Below the pieces are notes generated by a model. It was not told where the DNA came from, did not search any database, and saw only the letters and a program-made list of their open reading frames with translations. Of a DNA stretch of 64,000 nucleotides, positions 1-15,873 are shown piece after piece. Position 1 is the first letter of the stretch; each line of letters begins with the position of its first letter. The translations under genes and the position numbers were made by a program. This DNA comes from Neocallimastix lanati (nom. inval.) (lineage: Eukaryota > Neocallimastigomycota > Neocallimastigomycetes > Neocallimastigales > Neocallimastigaceae), in contig JACVTC010000043.1 of assembly GCA_016946835.1 (NCBI GenBank), forward strand, positions 260,001-324,000, read 5' to 3'.

Positions 1-1444
1 TAAAAATTAATTAAAAAAATACTATAATTAAAAATTTTATAAAGAAAAAATATATATATATATATAAAGTAATAAAAAAAATTTTTTTTAAAGATACATC
101 AATAAATAGTGTCACAATAGCTAGCAATATTAATAATATTAAGTGTTTCATCTAAAATATTTTTTATTTTATTAATTATCATTTATATATAGTATTATTT
201 ACTATTTATTTTTTATTATCAATTATTTATTATTTATTATTTATTATTTATTTATTATTTATTGTTTATTATTTATTATTTATTATTATTATTTATTATT
301 TATTATTTATTATTTATTATTCAATTATTCAATTATTTATTATTTATTATTTATTATTTATTATTTATTATTTATTATTTATTATTATTATTATTTTTTT
401 GTAATAATAAATAATTAAATAATAAATAATAAATAATAATATTTATTTTCTTATTTCTTTTATTTAAATTATCTGAAATTTTTAATAACCTTAAAATACA
501 TATTTTACCAAGGTATATCTTAAAAGTTTTTAATAAAAAATTACTATAATAATTCATTAAACTGTAATTGTAATAATTAAATAATAATAATAATAATAAT
601 TAAATTTTATAATTAAAAATCCATGTTGATTTCTTCTATTCTATTCTATTCTTTTATTTTGTTTTACCAGTTATTTTTATATTAATATAAATAATTCCAT
701 ATTTAAAAATGATAAAACTTTAGCTTTTTTCATTTAAAAATATATATATATATATATATTTCTATTAACGAATTTTTTTATTATATTTTATTCTTTTAGT
801 TTAGAGTTAAAAAATGTTTATTTTATATTTTATTTTATAATATATATATCTATAAAACGTTAACAATAATAATGAAAGATAATATAATTTTTATTATTTT
901 TATTATTGTGAATTAGGTATATGATTTTTATTTCAAATAAAAAAAAAAAAAAAAGTGAATATTAATAGAGTAAATATGAAAATTCTTATAATTATATATA
1001 TACTATATGTATTATTATTATTAAATAATTTATGAATGATGAAATATGTATTTGAAGATGATTTAAAATATATGTATATATAATAGAAGAAATTTTTTTT
1101 TTTATTTCTATTTAAAAAAATATTTAATATAAAAAAAATTTTTTTTTAATAATATTCTTAACAATCAAGCAAGAATAAGATTTTAATATTTTTTTTTTTT
1201 TTAAAAAAAAAATAATAAAATTAATATAAATTAATTAATTTAAATTAAAAAAAGAAAAAAAAACGTTAATTAATAATATTTTAAATTAATATATTTTAAA
1301 AAAAAATAGTATTTAAATTATATTATTCTATATATTATTAAAAAGAAAAAGCTTTTTTTATTTTTATTTTACTTTTATTAAATAAAACTATTGTAACTTA
1401 AATACTGATAATAGTAACAATAATATAATATTAATATTAATAAA
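1..1444. other. AT-only intergenic region, left edge
   Basis: I see no supportable gene here. The stretch at about 189-400 is a degenerate (TATT/TTA) array. The rest is A/T-rich sequence with short homopolymers. A 60-codon frame on the minus strand at 375-557 is made of low-complexity codons and is not supported. The last few hundred bases should include the promoter and 5' UTR of the peptidase starting at 1445, but no individual element can be picked out against this background. Confidence 0.6.
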
Positions 1445-6067
<4,623 letters not shown>

Positions 6068-6169
6068 TACTTTAAGGTATATTGGAAAAAAAATATATAT
6101 ATATATTTAAAAAAAAAAAAAAAAAAAAAAAAATTAAAATAAAATAAACTAAGATATATAAATATATAA

Positions 6170-6216
<47 letters not shown>

Positions 6217-6312
6217 ATAATAATAATAATAATAATAGTAATAATATGTAAAAGTAATAAAAGTAAATTAAAATTAATTTTGAATAGTTCATATATTGTA
6301 TTTTTAATATTA

Positions 6313-6343
<31 letters not shown>

Positions 6344-6600
6344 TTTATTTTTTTTTTTATTTTTTATTATAAATTTGATAGTATATTCAAATTTACTAAA
6401 GTTACTTTATAATTAGTTGCTACTATAATCACCATTTTTTATGATGATTATAATTTATTTATAAAATTAATAATATTTATTAAATAAACATGATATATAT
6501 AAAAATTATTGTATAGTATAATATAATATAATTATATAATAATTTTTAGTTTACTACTAAAAATAAAAATATTAATGATTTGTAATAATTAATGAATTGG

Positions 6601-6648
<48 letters not shown>

Positions 6649-6686
6649 TATATTATTATAATTATTATTATTATTATTATTATTTA

Positions 6687-6720
<34 letters not shown>

Positions 6721-6813
6721 TATATTATTATAATTATTATTATTATTATTATTTTAATTATAATTATTTATTATTATTATTATTTATTATAATTATTATT
6801 ATTTTTATTATTA
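6068..6813. other. Convergent intergenic region with poly(A) and (TTA)n
   Basis: Lies between two genes whose 3' ends face each other. It holds an A-run at about 6177-6213 and a long interrupted (TTA)n array at 6602-6810 that abuts the stop codon of the ankyrin-YoeB gene. Long Ile-only or Tyr-only reading frames here are microsatellite translations, not genes. Confidence 0.8.
6602..6810. repeat. (TTA)n trinucleotide array
   Basis: About 200 bp of TTA repeats with occasional interruptions, within a few bases of the ankyrin-YoeB stop codon. It would be transcribed into that gene's 3' UTR. Confidence 0.95.
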
Positions 6814-9800
6814 TTATTTTGTACTTTTCCTATTAAGGTGATCATAGTGACCTTTACATGATTTAATGAAGACTTTGTCTCCATATACAGCATAAACTAG
6901 TCTATGTTTTTTGTTTATTCTTCTGGAATAAAAATCACTTAATTGTCCATCTAACTTTTCTAACTGTCCTCTACCTGCTTTAAATGGATCCATGCTAATT
7001 TTTTGAATTAACCGTTGAATCTTACTGTAAATACTTGGTTCATCTTTCCGTAAGGCTTCTAAATCTTTTTCACAATCATCAGTTATGACAGTCCAAAAAA
7101 AGGGTAGTTCTAGTGACATTTCTTGAGAAATCTCGGATTGGTCGGATTTGTTACAAGATTTTAGGATTGTTTTAATTTCTTCATAAACTTTTTTTTTCGT
7201 CATCATAGTTTTATCTGAAGATTTATTTTTAATATTATTTATTTCTTTTTCAACAAGTTCAAATGCTGTGTTGTTGAATTTATCTTTAAGGGATGTTTTT
7301 GCTTTATTTTTAACTAATATCTTCACGGTTCGGATATATGCATTTTTAGAAGCTTCCATTAGTGATGTTCTCTTTATACGGTTATGACTGTTGATGTTGG
7401 CTTTATGGTTAAGTAACAGCTTAACTATATCAAAGAATCCATTTCGAGAAGCTCGAATTAACGCATTATCGCCATTGGAGTCTTTTTCATTGATATTATC
7501 TTTTATATATGAAAGTAATAGGCTTACGACTTCCTGATTACCTGTATCGGAAGCTTTTAATAAACCAGAACTAATGGTATTAATGTTAATAAGCTTTTCT
7601 TTTTGATCATTGTTTTGTTCCAATAATAAATTGATGTTTTGTATATTTCCTTGAGATATTTCTTTCAAAAATATCTCTTTAATTTTTTCTTCTGATAATG
7701 ACTTAATTTCTTCAGGAATTATCTTTTTATTTTCAGTAACGTAAGAAGTTAACAATAATATTATTTTGATATTTTCGTTTTTTAAAGCTTTTAGTAAGCC
7801 ATCCTCAATCGTTTCATCATCAATAACAATTTCTCCTTTACTATTTTTCTGTTGTAACAATGATTTTATTTTTGGGATATCATCTTGAATGACTGCTTGC
7901 AAGAATTCACTTCTTAATTCAGAATCGGATTGTATGACCTGTGGTTTATTATCTTGCTCTAAAAAGATTTGACTGGTGTCTTCCGTAGGTGCAATACTGT
8001 TAGGATACAAATATTCTATCAATAACTTAACTATATCCATTCGTCCTAACATAATGGCATATTCCAACAAGGTATGTCTATATTCTCTATTAATATTAAT
8101 ATTTTTACCTTTTCTCAACAATAGATTTATTATATTTTCATATCCTTCATCTACAGCACATAACAGTGCTTGAAAATATATGTCGCTATTTTTAATAATA
8201 TCTTCCTCTGGGCGGCTTAACAGTAATTTAACAATCTTCTCGTATCCATAAGTAGATGCTACTACTAATGGATCAAAAAATAAAATGTTTGTAGGATGGA
8301 TATCAATATTCTCTTTCTGTAATAATAATTCAGCTACATCTTCATAACCTTCATATATTGCCATTGATAATGGTGGAATTCCATATAGTCCACGTAAGCT
8401 AACACCAAGAGAGTTAACATTAATATTAGGATGGTTAATTAATAACTTTGCTATATCTTTATGCCCTCTGCTTATTGCATAATGCAATGAAGAAATTCCT
8501 ATTTTATCTTGTAGGTTAAAATTATTTACAGGATGATCATCTAATGGGTTGACGATAACATTTTGGTCATGGATCATGGAATAAAATAATGAATGATCAT
8601 AATCATATTCATAGAGATAATTAACATCAATATTTGGATGTTGTAATAATAACTCAACAATATCTTTATTCTCTAAACATACAGCATATATCAGTGGTAC
8701 ATAATTCGAATTATCTTTTAAATTAACATTAATATTGGGGGTTTTTAATAATAATTGAACTAACTTTGTATGATTTTTGATGACGGCTCGTCCTAATACA
8801 CTTTTTCCCTTATCATCTTGCATATTAACATTAATATTTTTTTGAGCCAATAATAATTTAACGATATCTTCGACTTCTGTATTTACTATTTGAATTAATG
8901 CTGAAGTACCTTGCTTTTTTTTGATGTTAGCATAAAAACTTTTTTTCTCCTTTTCTTGGATTAAGGAAGCGAAATTATCTTCATCTCTGGAAGCAACAGC
9001 ATACATTAAGGCTGTAACTTTGTAATGATCGTATATATTAACATCGATTGATGGATGAGCTAGTAATAACTTAACAAGATCTTTATTACAGTGAATAATT
9101 GCCATTATTAATGGGTTTAAATCTGAACCTTTTAAATTAACATCAATATTTTTGTGATTTAATAATAGTTTAACAATATCTTCATTTTGTTGAAACATAG
9201 CCACTGTTAGGCCAGTACGACCGAAATTATCTTGTGCATTAATATCAACATCTTTACGATTTAATAACAATTTAACAATGTCTTTATTTTGGTTGGATAT
9301 AGCAAGAATTAATGCAGTCTCACCATTCTTGTTCTTTAAATTAACATCAATATCTTTGCGTCCAAGTAACAATTTAACAATGTCTTTATTTTGATTGAAT
9401 GCAGCATTTATTAGTGCTGTTCCATCTTCCTGACTCATTAGGTTAACATTAATATTCTTGTGTTTAAGTAATAATGCAACACAATCTGTATTATTATTAA
9501 TGACAGCAAATATTAATGCAGTACCACCATGAGAGCTTTGACGATTAACATCAATATTACTTTGTCCTAGCAACCATTGAACTTTTCTTCTATTGTTATA
9601 ATGAGAAGCTACCATTAACTCATTAATCCCATTAACGCCTTGCTTATTAACATCATTTTCTAATGTCATTAGTTTCATTGACATTACTAATGAAAAGATA
9701 CTATCAAGTCTATTATAAACATTGTATGGGACTTTACCTTTTACTGACAAGAGGTCGGCATCACTTGATAATAATACGTTTATCTTATCAAGATCCCAAA

Positions 9801-10053
9801 GTTGAGTAGCAATTAATAAGGCGGTATTTCCGTAATTGTCTTTGGCATTAACATTAATAAGCCTATCTCCAGCATCATCTTTTAAATCTATAATTGCCAT
9901 CATGACTCCATAATCAGATTCTCTTGTCGCTATCATTAAAATAGTCTCACCGGATTCGTTTTGAGGAGAATTAAAATTTTTTCGGCTTCGAACTAATTGG
10001 ACAATACGATATACCCAATATAATCGTTGATTTTCAATTTTTATATGATACAT
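6814..10053 (-). CDS. Ankyrin-repeat protein with C-terminal YoeB/Txe-type (RelE superfamily) domain
   Basis: Single uninterrupted frame of 1,079 residues. Residues from about 30 to 960 are many ankyrin repeats of about 33 residues, recognisable by recurring LLL.(H/N)..IDVN and ALI.A blocks. They are broken by a more diverged stretch around residues 690-850. The last about 98 residues (982-1079; bases 6817-7110) match the bacterial YoeB/Txe toxin family: a PF..G....L..L...SRRI core followed by HRLVYAV and a terminal CKGHYDHL. The residues I align to the YoeB catalytic set (Glu1032, Arg1051, His1069, Tyr1070) are all present. In bacteria YoeB cleaves mRNA on the ribosome and is neutralised by YefM. 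Activity, target and partner here are unknown. The start is the first ATG after upstream A/T-only DNA. No intron is apparent, unlike most neighbours, and no YefM-like gene is visible in the window. Domain identification is firm; function is inference. Confidence 0.93.
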   Translation of the reverse strand: MYHIKIENQRLYWVYRIVQLVRSRKNFNSPQNESGETILMIATRESDYGVMMAIIDLKDDAGDRLINVNAKDNYGNTALLIATQLWDLDKINVLLSSDADLLSVKGKVPYNVYNRLDSIFSLVMSMKLMTLENDVNKQGVNGINELMVASHYNNRRKVQWLLGQSNIDVNRQSSHGGTALIFAVINNNTDCVALLLKHKNINVNLMSQEDGTALINAAFNQNKDIVKLLLGRKDIDVNLKNKNGETALILAISNQNKDIVKLLLNRKDVDINAQDNFGRTGLTVAMFQQNEDIVKLLLNHKNIDVNLKGSDLNPLIMAIIHCNKDLVKLLLAHPSIDVNIYDHYKVTALMYAVASRDEDNFASLIQEKEKKSFYANIKKKQGTSALIQIVNTEVEDIVKLLLAQKNINVNMQDDKGKSVLGRAVIKNHTKLVQLLLKTPNINVNLKDNSNYVPLIYAVCLENKDIVELLLQHPNIDVNYLYEYDYDHSLFYSMIHDQNVIVNPLDDHPVNNFNLQDKIGISSLHYAISRGHKDIAKLLINHPNINVNSLGVSLRGLYGIPPLSMAIYEGYEDVAELLLQKENIDIHPTNILFFDPLVVASTYGYEKIVKLLLSRPEEDIIKNSDIYFQALLCAVDEGYENIINLLLRKGKNININREYRHTLLEYAIMLGRMDIVKLLIEYLYPNSIAPTEDTSQIFLEQDNKPQVIQSDSELRSEFLQAVIQDDIPKIKSLLQQKNSKGEIVIDDETIEDGLLKALKNENIKIILLLTSYVTENKKIIPEEIKSLSEEKIKEIFLKEISQGNIQNINLLLEQNNDQKEKLININTISSGLLKASDTGNQEVVSLLLSYIKDNINEKDSNGDNALIRASRNGFFDIVKLLLNHKANINSHNRIKRTSLMEASKNAYIRTVKILVKNKAKTSLKDKFNNTAFELVEKEINNIKNKSSDKTMMTKKKVYEEIKTILKSCNKSDQSEISQEMSLELPFFWTVITDDCEKDLEALRKDEPSIYSKIQRLIQKISMDPFKAGRGQLEKLDGQLSDFYSRRINKKHRLVYAVYGDKVFIKSCKGHYDHLNRKSTK

Positions 10054-10224
10054 TTTCTATTTGATGAAATAAACAATATATTAAACATAATATTACTAGT
10101 TATATATAAAAAAAAAAGCTAATAATGAAAATAAATATTAATAATTAATATAATAATTAATAAATAATAAATAATTAATTTTATAAGTTTTCTGAAAATA
10201 ACTTAATATTGAATAATGATAAAA

Positions 10225-10255
<31 letters not shown>

Positions 10256-10268
10256 GTAATTGTTAATT

Positions 10269-10307
<39 letters not shown>

Positions 10308-10320
10308 TTATTGAATGACA

Positions 10321-10363
<43 letters not shown>

Positions 10364-11665
10364 TTAATTTATAAGACTTTTTTGTTATTATTTATACTTT
10401 TTACCTTTTTATTTAGTAAAACTCAATAATAAATATAGTTTTTTGGACATATCATTTATATTCTATGTTTAAATAATAGTACATTTATTAAATTAAAATT
10501 TTGGATATATTTATTTATATTTTATATTTAAATAATAGTAGATTTTATTTAATTAAAATTTTTAGCCATATTATAATTATTATTATTATTTTTTTTTTTT
10601 TTGCCTTTTTAATATTTATGATTAATATTTTTTTTTATTTATTTATATTCATAATTAATATTAACATAACAATAATAATACTATTAAGATTGAAATATTA
10701 TAGTTATATATTACATTAATATGAATCTTTGAGGAAAAAAAAAAAATCTAAATAATGACTGATTGAATAAAATATAAACATATATATATATATCATATAT
10801 ATATATATCAAACTAAATATAATTTATTAAAATATTTTATTTAAAATATTTTATATATTTTATATTTATTTTAAAATTAAAAATTAAAAATTTTCTAAAA
10901 ATATGTAGTATCATTATACATTGTATTTATATATAAATATATAATAAAGTTTTTAATAATTTCAATTCTTTTAATTATTAAAAACTAAATATTATTATTG
11001 TTATTATTTATATATTTCTTATATTCATATAATTTTAAAGTATTATTTAGCAATTATTTTTTGATATTTACAATGTAAATTTAATAAAATAAATAGTAAT
11101 TCTTTTCATATATATTTATATGTATATGTATATATATTGGTTTATAACTTTCATGAACATTTAACAAAAAAGGAAAAAATAAAAATAAAATTATTTAAAA
11201 TTCGATTGATTATGATGCCTGAATAGTTGTATATTCAAATCAAAATAAATTAATTCTTTTAACTAATTAGCTGTTACTTTTACCTAATCGAACTGAAACA
11301 ATAAAATTAAGAACAAATAATGTTTCTTTTAATCTCTCTTTATTTGTTATTATTCTTAAATACAAAATTATTGTTCCTTTTTCTATAAAAGAAAGAAAAT
11401 TATCTTCCTTTTATATCACATAAATTTTTACTTATTAATTATTTATTTTGTTATTAAATTAATCTTAATTATTAATATTTGTTTAATTATTCTAATGATT
11501 ACATTTCATTTATTTATCTATTATTTTAATAATGTTATTTTTATTATTAACTATTTTATTATTGTTTGTTTTAACTATTCTATTATTTTAAATTAAAAAT
11601 AAATTTATAATTTTTTACAGATACTTTTAATATCATATATTTTACTTCTGTATTCAATTATTATA

Positions 11666-11797
11666 ATGTTTCATTTAATATTTATTATTGTAATTTATTT
11701 ATTTAAATTATACAGAAAGAATTATTTCTGTATTTGCCAAGATTTTATTTTGGAAGGGAAAGTCCAATGTAGGGAAAAACGTGGAAAATATGATTAA
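11666..11797 (+). CDS. Possible small membrane protein (43 aa), unsupported
   Basis: A short frame starting at ATG 11666 encodes a hydrophobic segment (FHLIFIIVIYLF) followed by a basic, Cys-containing tail that ends KRGKYD. The frame stays open upstream to an acceptor-like TTTTTTACAG at about 11620, so it could instead be a terminal exon. Its base composition is less extreme than the surroundings, which is why I list it. I recognise no family. Confidence 0.2.
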   Translation: MFHLIFIIVIYLFKLYRKNYFCICQDFILEGKVQCREKRGKYD

Positions 11798-13189
11798 AGC
11801 AATAAAAATATTAAAAGTATTTATTATTATTATTGAACTTTATAATAGTATTCAATTAAGTGTTTTTAAGAAGTTAATACAATATCTATTAAAATTATTA
11901 ATATAAGTATTAAAATGGAGACGTTCTGGAAAAATTGATAGTTGTCAAGGAAATATTTGGGAAGGAGTTGTATAGAAATTTCCTAGGCAACTTCTTTTTT
12001 TACTATGGTGTTAATAAAAGATATAAATGAAATATTTATCGTAGAAATTTTAATAAAGTATTTAAAAAAATTATAATAGATTATTGTAAAGGTTGAATAT
12101 GTATTATGAAATTTATTAATGAAAGATTGATTGTAAGAGTATGTAATAAACTATATTAACAAAAGATTTAATATAAAAGTGTATTAATTATAAAATATAT
12201 TAATAAAAGATTTATGATAAAAGTATTTATTACAAGATTTAGTATTAGAATGTATTATATAAAATATTTGTAAGATATTAATAAAATGGTTATATTGCAA
12301 TGAAAATAGTGAATTATTAAGGTGTAGTCGTTAAAGTTACATCACTGATATAGAGTTTAATTGTTAATTATGAGATTTAGATAATTACTGAAATTATTAA
12401 AATATCTTTATTTGATATATAAAACTATTATAATGGCTAATTAGAAGCATTTATTTAAATTATATTTTTCTATCTCTTTTTATATAATTTTTTCAAATTA
12501 AAGTATTAATAATAAACATTATTAAATTATTTGTTTATATTTATTTCTTATGATATAATTTATTAATTAAGAATATATAATAATTTATAATTTAATTTTA
12601 ATAATCAAAAATTATTTAAATTTCAATTTTTATAATAATTTCTCATTTAAAATTTCATTCTTTATTGATTAAAATATTTTTATTATGTATTTTTATAACC
12701 AAAATTTATAATCAAATTTATAATAATAAAATTTAAAATCAGAATAAAATTAATTAAAAATATTATAAATAAAAAAAATTAATAGTCGAATATATAAATA
12801 TATATATATATATATATTAATAATTTGATTTTTAACTTTGTAATAAATTTAAATTAATAACTTCAAAATAGTACAAACCGGTTGAGCAAATTTTGTTTTA
12901 TTTAATGTGTTAATCCGATATATTAAACAAAACGTTACATTGATAATTATTATACTAACTTATCTAAAACTATTAAGTCATTTATGATATTATAAATTAT
13001 TATTAATTTTTTAATTCTAAATAATTTAATTACTAATTTTGTTTATAGTGATTAATAATAAAAAGGTTCAGGTTAAAGATTTTATCAATATATAAATATT
13101 AGCTTATTAATAAGTATAATAATTATTATACTTATTAATTTAATTATTTAAATAATTAAATTATTTTTTATATATTTAAAATCTTTAAA

Positions 13190-13335
13190 TTCCAATATCT
13201 CGTGTTCTAGAGGTCCAAATGAATTGAAATTAATATATATTATAGATCTCGAGGGTAGCTTTCTAACGAATGTAAATTTAGAGGAAATTTCCATTATTTG
13301 TAAAGTTATAGTGATTTTTCTTTGATTTATTTTTA
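13190..13335. other. GC-richer island, possible dispersed-repeat fragment
   Basis: About 145 bp of clearly higher complexity (contains AGATCTCGAG and TCTAGAGG) in otherwise A/T-only DNA. It is open on the minus strand over 13148-13339, and part of it is also open on the plus strand. That pattern suits a repeat or element fragment better than a 63-codon gene. No family assigned. Confidence 0.3.
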
Positions 13336-14984
13336 TCAATTTCTTTAGGGTTAAATTAAATTAAATTTACTTTACCCGTTTCTAAATATTAAATATTCCT
13401 AGTAAAATTATTAACTATCTTTTCATTTTATTTTATTAATTTTAATTATTTTATTTAAAATAATAATAGTTATTATTGATAAATAAATAAATATTATAAA
13501 TTTGAAATAAAAATGCTATTTATTGAAAAACATTAATATGTATATATAATTATAAAATAATAAAATTATGTTTTTAAATCGCTAAAATAAACAAATCCAT
13601 TTAATCGATATTTCTTGTGAAAAAAATTATGAAATATTTTTCTTAAAATATTTTCATAAATAAAACAGCTTTTACTTTTATTTTTTTATTTTTTTTTTTT
13701 TTAATTTTAAATAATATTATATATAAATATACATAATAAAAATAATAAAAACCAGTGAAGTAGAAAATAAATACAATTTAAAATAAAAAAAAATCCGAAA
13801 CTGATATGGTTTTAATTAATCATTACTAAAATACTCTTTTTTTTTTTTTAATAAATTTAAAAATATTCAAATTATATCATATTTATGTATATTCAATTAA
13901 TTTTAGAAAAGTAAAATTTTATAACGTATCAAAATATTCTAAATAATATATTAAAAAGTAGAATATATTTAAGTTTTAACATCATTTTTAGAAAAAAAAA
14001 TAAATGAATATTTTTAATAAGTAATTTCATTTCAAATTTCATTTAAAATATACGTGTCTACAATAAACATTATCATAAAGAGTAATAAAATAAAAGTTTG
14101 TTTTTCATTGTTGGAAATATTTAAATAAAGTAAAAAATTTTAAAATTTAGAAATACATTTGATTCGTTACTTTTAATTGGATATTTAATTAACCATAAAA
14201 AAAAAATAATCCAGATATTTGTACTACCAAAATATTTAAAAAAATTTTTTTTTAAAAAAAAGTAAATAAATTTATAATTCTAATTATATTTAATTTTTAA
14301 TGTAACACTAAATTTTTAAATTATCTTATTTTAACTATTATGTAAAGAAACATAATACAATAAATAAATCTAGAATATTATTAAAAAAAAAAAAAAAAAG
14401 AAAAAGATAAAGAAAAAGAAATATAAAATATTTAAAAATTTTATAATAATTTTTTACATAGATACTATTGAATTTTAATTCTCTTTTTATTTTATTTTTT
14501 TTTCATTTTTATTTATATCGATTATTGAAATTAATTTTAATAAAGTTTTTACTCTTTTTTTTTTTTTAGAATGTATATATATATTTAATTTATTATTACT
14601 TATTTATGTACATATTACTCAACATCAAAATTCTATTTCATTAATTATTTTAAGTAGAAAAAATAATAAATGTATGTTAATTAAAATGTTTCATCAGCAT
14701 CTTCATCTTTCTGTAAATTATAAAAACAATAATCCTAAAATGATTTTTTATTATTATTATTGAAATAAAAAAAAAAATAAATAAATAAATTTAATTATTT
14801 ACTATATTATAGTTTATATACTATATAAGTAATAAATATACATAATTCATTATTATTATCAAAATATTTTTAAATTATGGAGAGAGCAAAAAAGTGAAGA
14901 ATAAATTATTTCAAAAATTATTTTTCGTCTAAAAATATATATAAAATAATATAATTCATATTAAAAAAAAAAAAGGCTTTATTC

Positions 14985-15017
<33 letters not shown>

Positions 15018-15141
15018 TATATTATTTAATTTTTATATTATTAAAAAAAATTTTTTATAGTATTAATAGATAAGGAAATTAAATTGAATGTTATAATTTT
15101 TTTTAATTTTTTTTTACAAAGGAAAAAAAATAAATATATAA

Positions 15142-15270
<129 letters not shown>

Positions 15271-15873
15271 AATTCCGTTTGATTATGATTTATTATTATT
15301 TATGATTGAATGAAAATTAAAAAATAAAGCAATTCTATTGGTTAAATTCATTGATTATTTTAAATTAATTAAAAAGAATATATAAAAATTGATGTAATGT
15401 AGTTAATAATTGTAAAGATGGTTAAATTATTATTTATTTATTTAATCATTTATTTATATTTATATTTATTTATATTAATATTTATTTATTTATTTATTTT
15501 TATTCTATCTATTAATTCAATATATTAATTTAATATAGAATTTTTATTTATAATACATTATATATATTATTAATATATATACAATACATATAATCTATAT
15601 GCTAAAAAAAAACAAAATAATATAACTAAAATTTTTATTTTTTCTATTCTTTTTTTTTTTTTTTCTTCGCTATTAATTATACCAAAATATAATTATAATC
15701 CTTTTTTTTTATAAAAAAAGGTAAACATTTTAAATTTTAAAAATTATATTATTTGTATATATTATTATTATTTTTTTTCTGTGTCATAAAAATTATTTAC
15801 AAAGAATTAATAATAATAAAATTTTATTTTATTTTATTTTTTTTTTTTATTGTAAAAAATAATTTATTAGAAA

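Noticed and set aside
6592-6836. Frames made of Ile or Tyr runs
   Set aside because: They are translations of the (TTA)n array.
14685-14715. Possible terminal exon on the minus strand (acceptor, then KDEDADETF and stop)
   Set aside because: It has a good-looking acceptor, but no upstream exon with coding character could be found between 14.72 and 15.87 kb.
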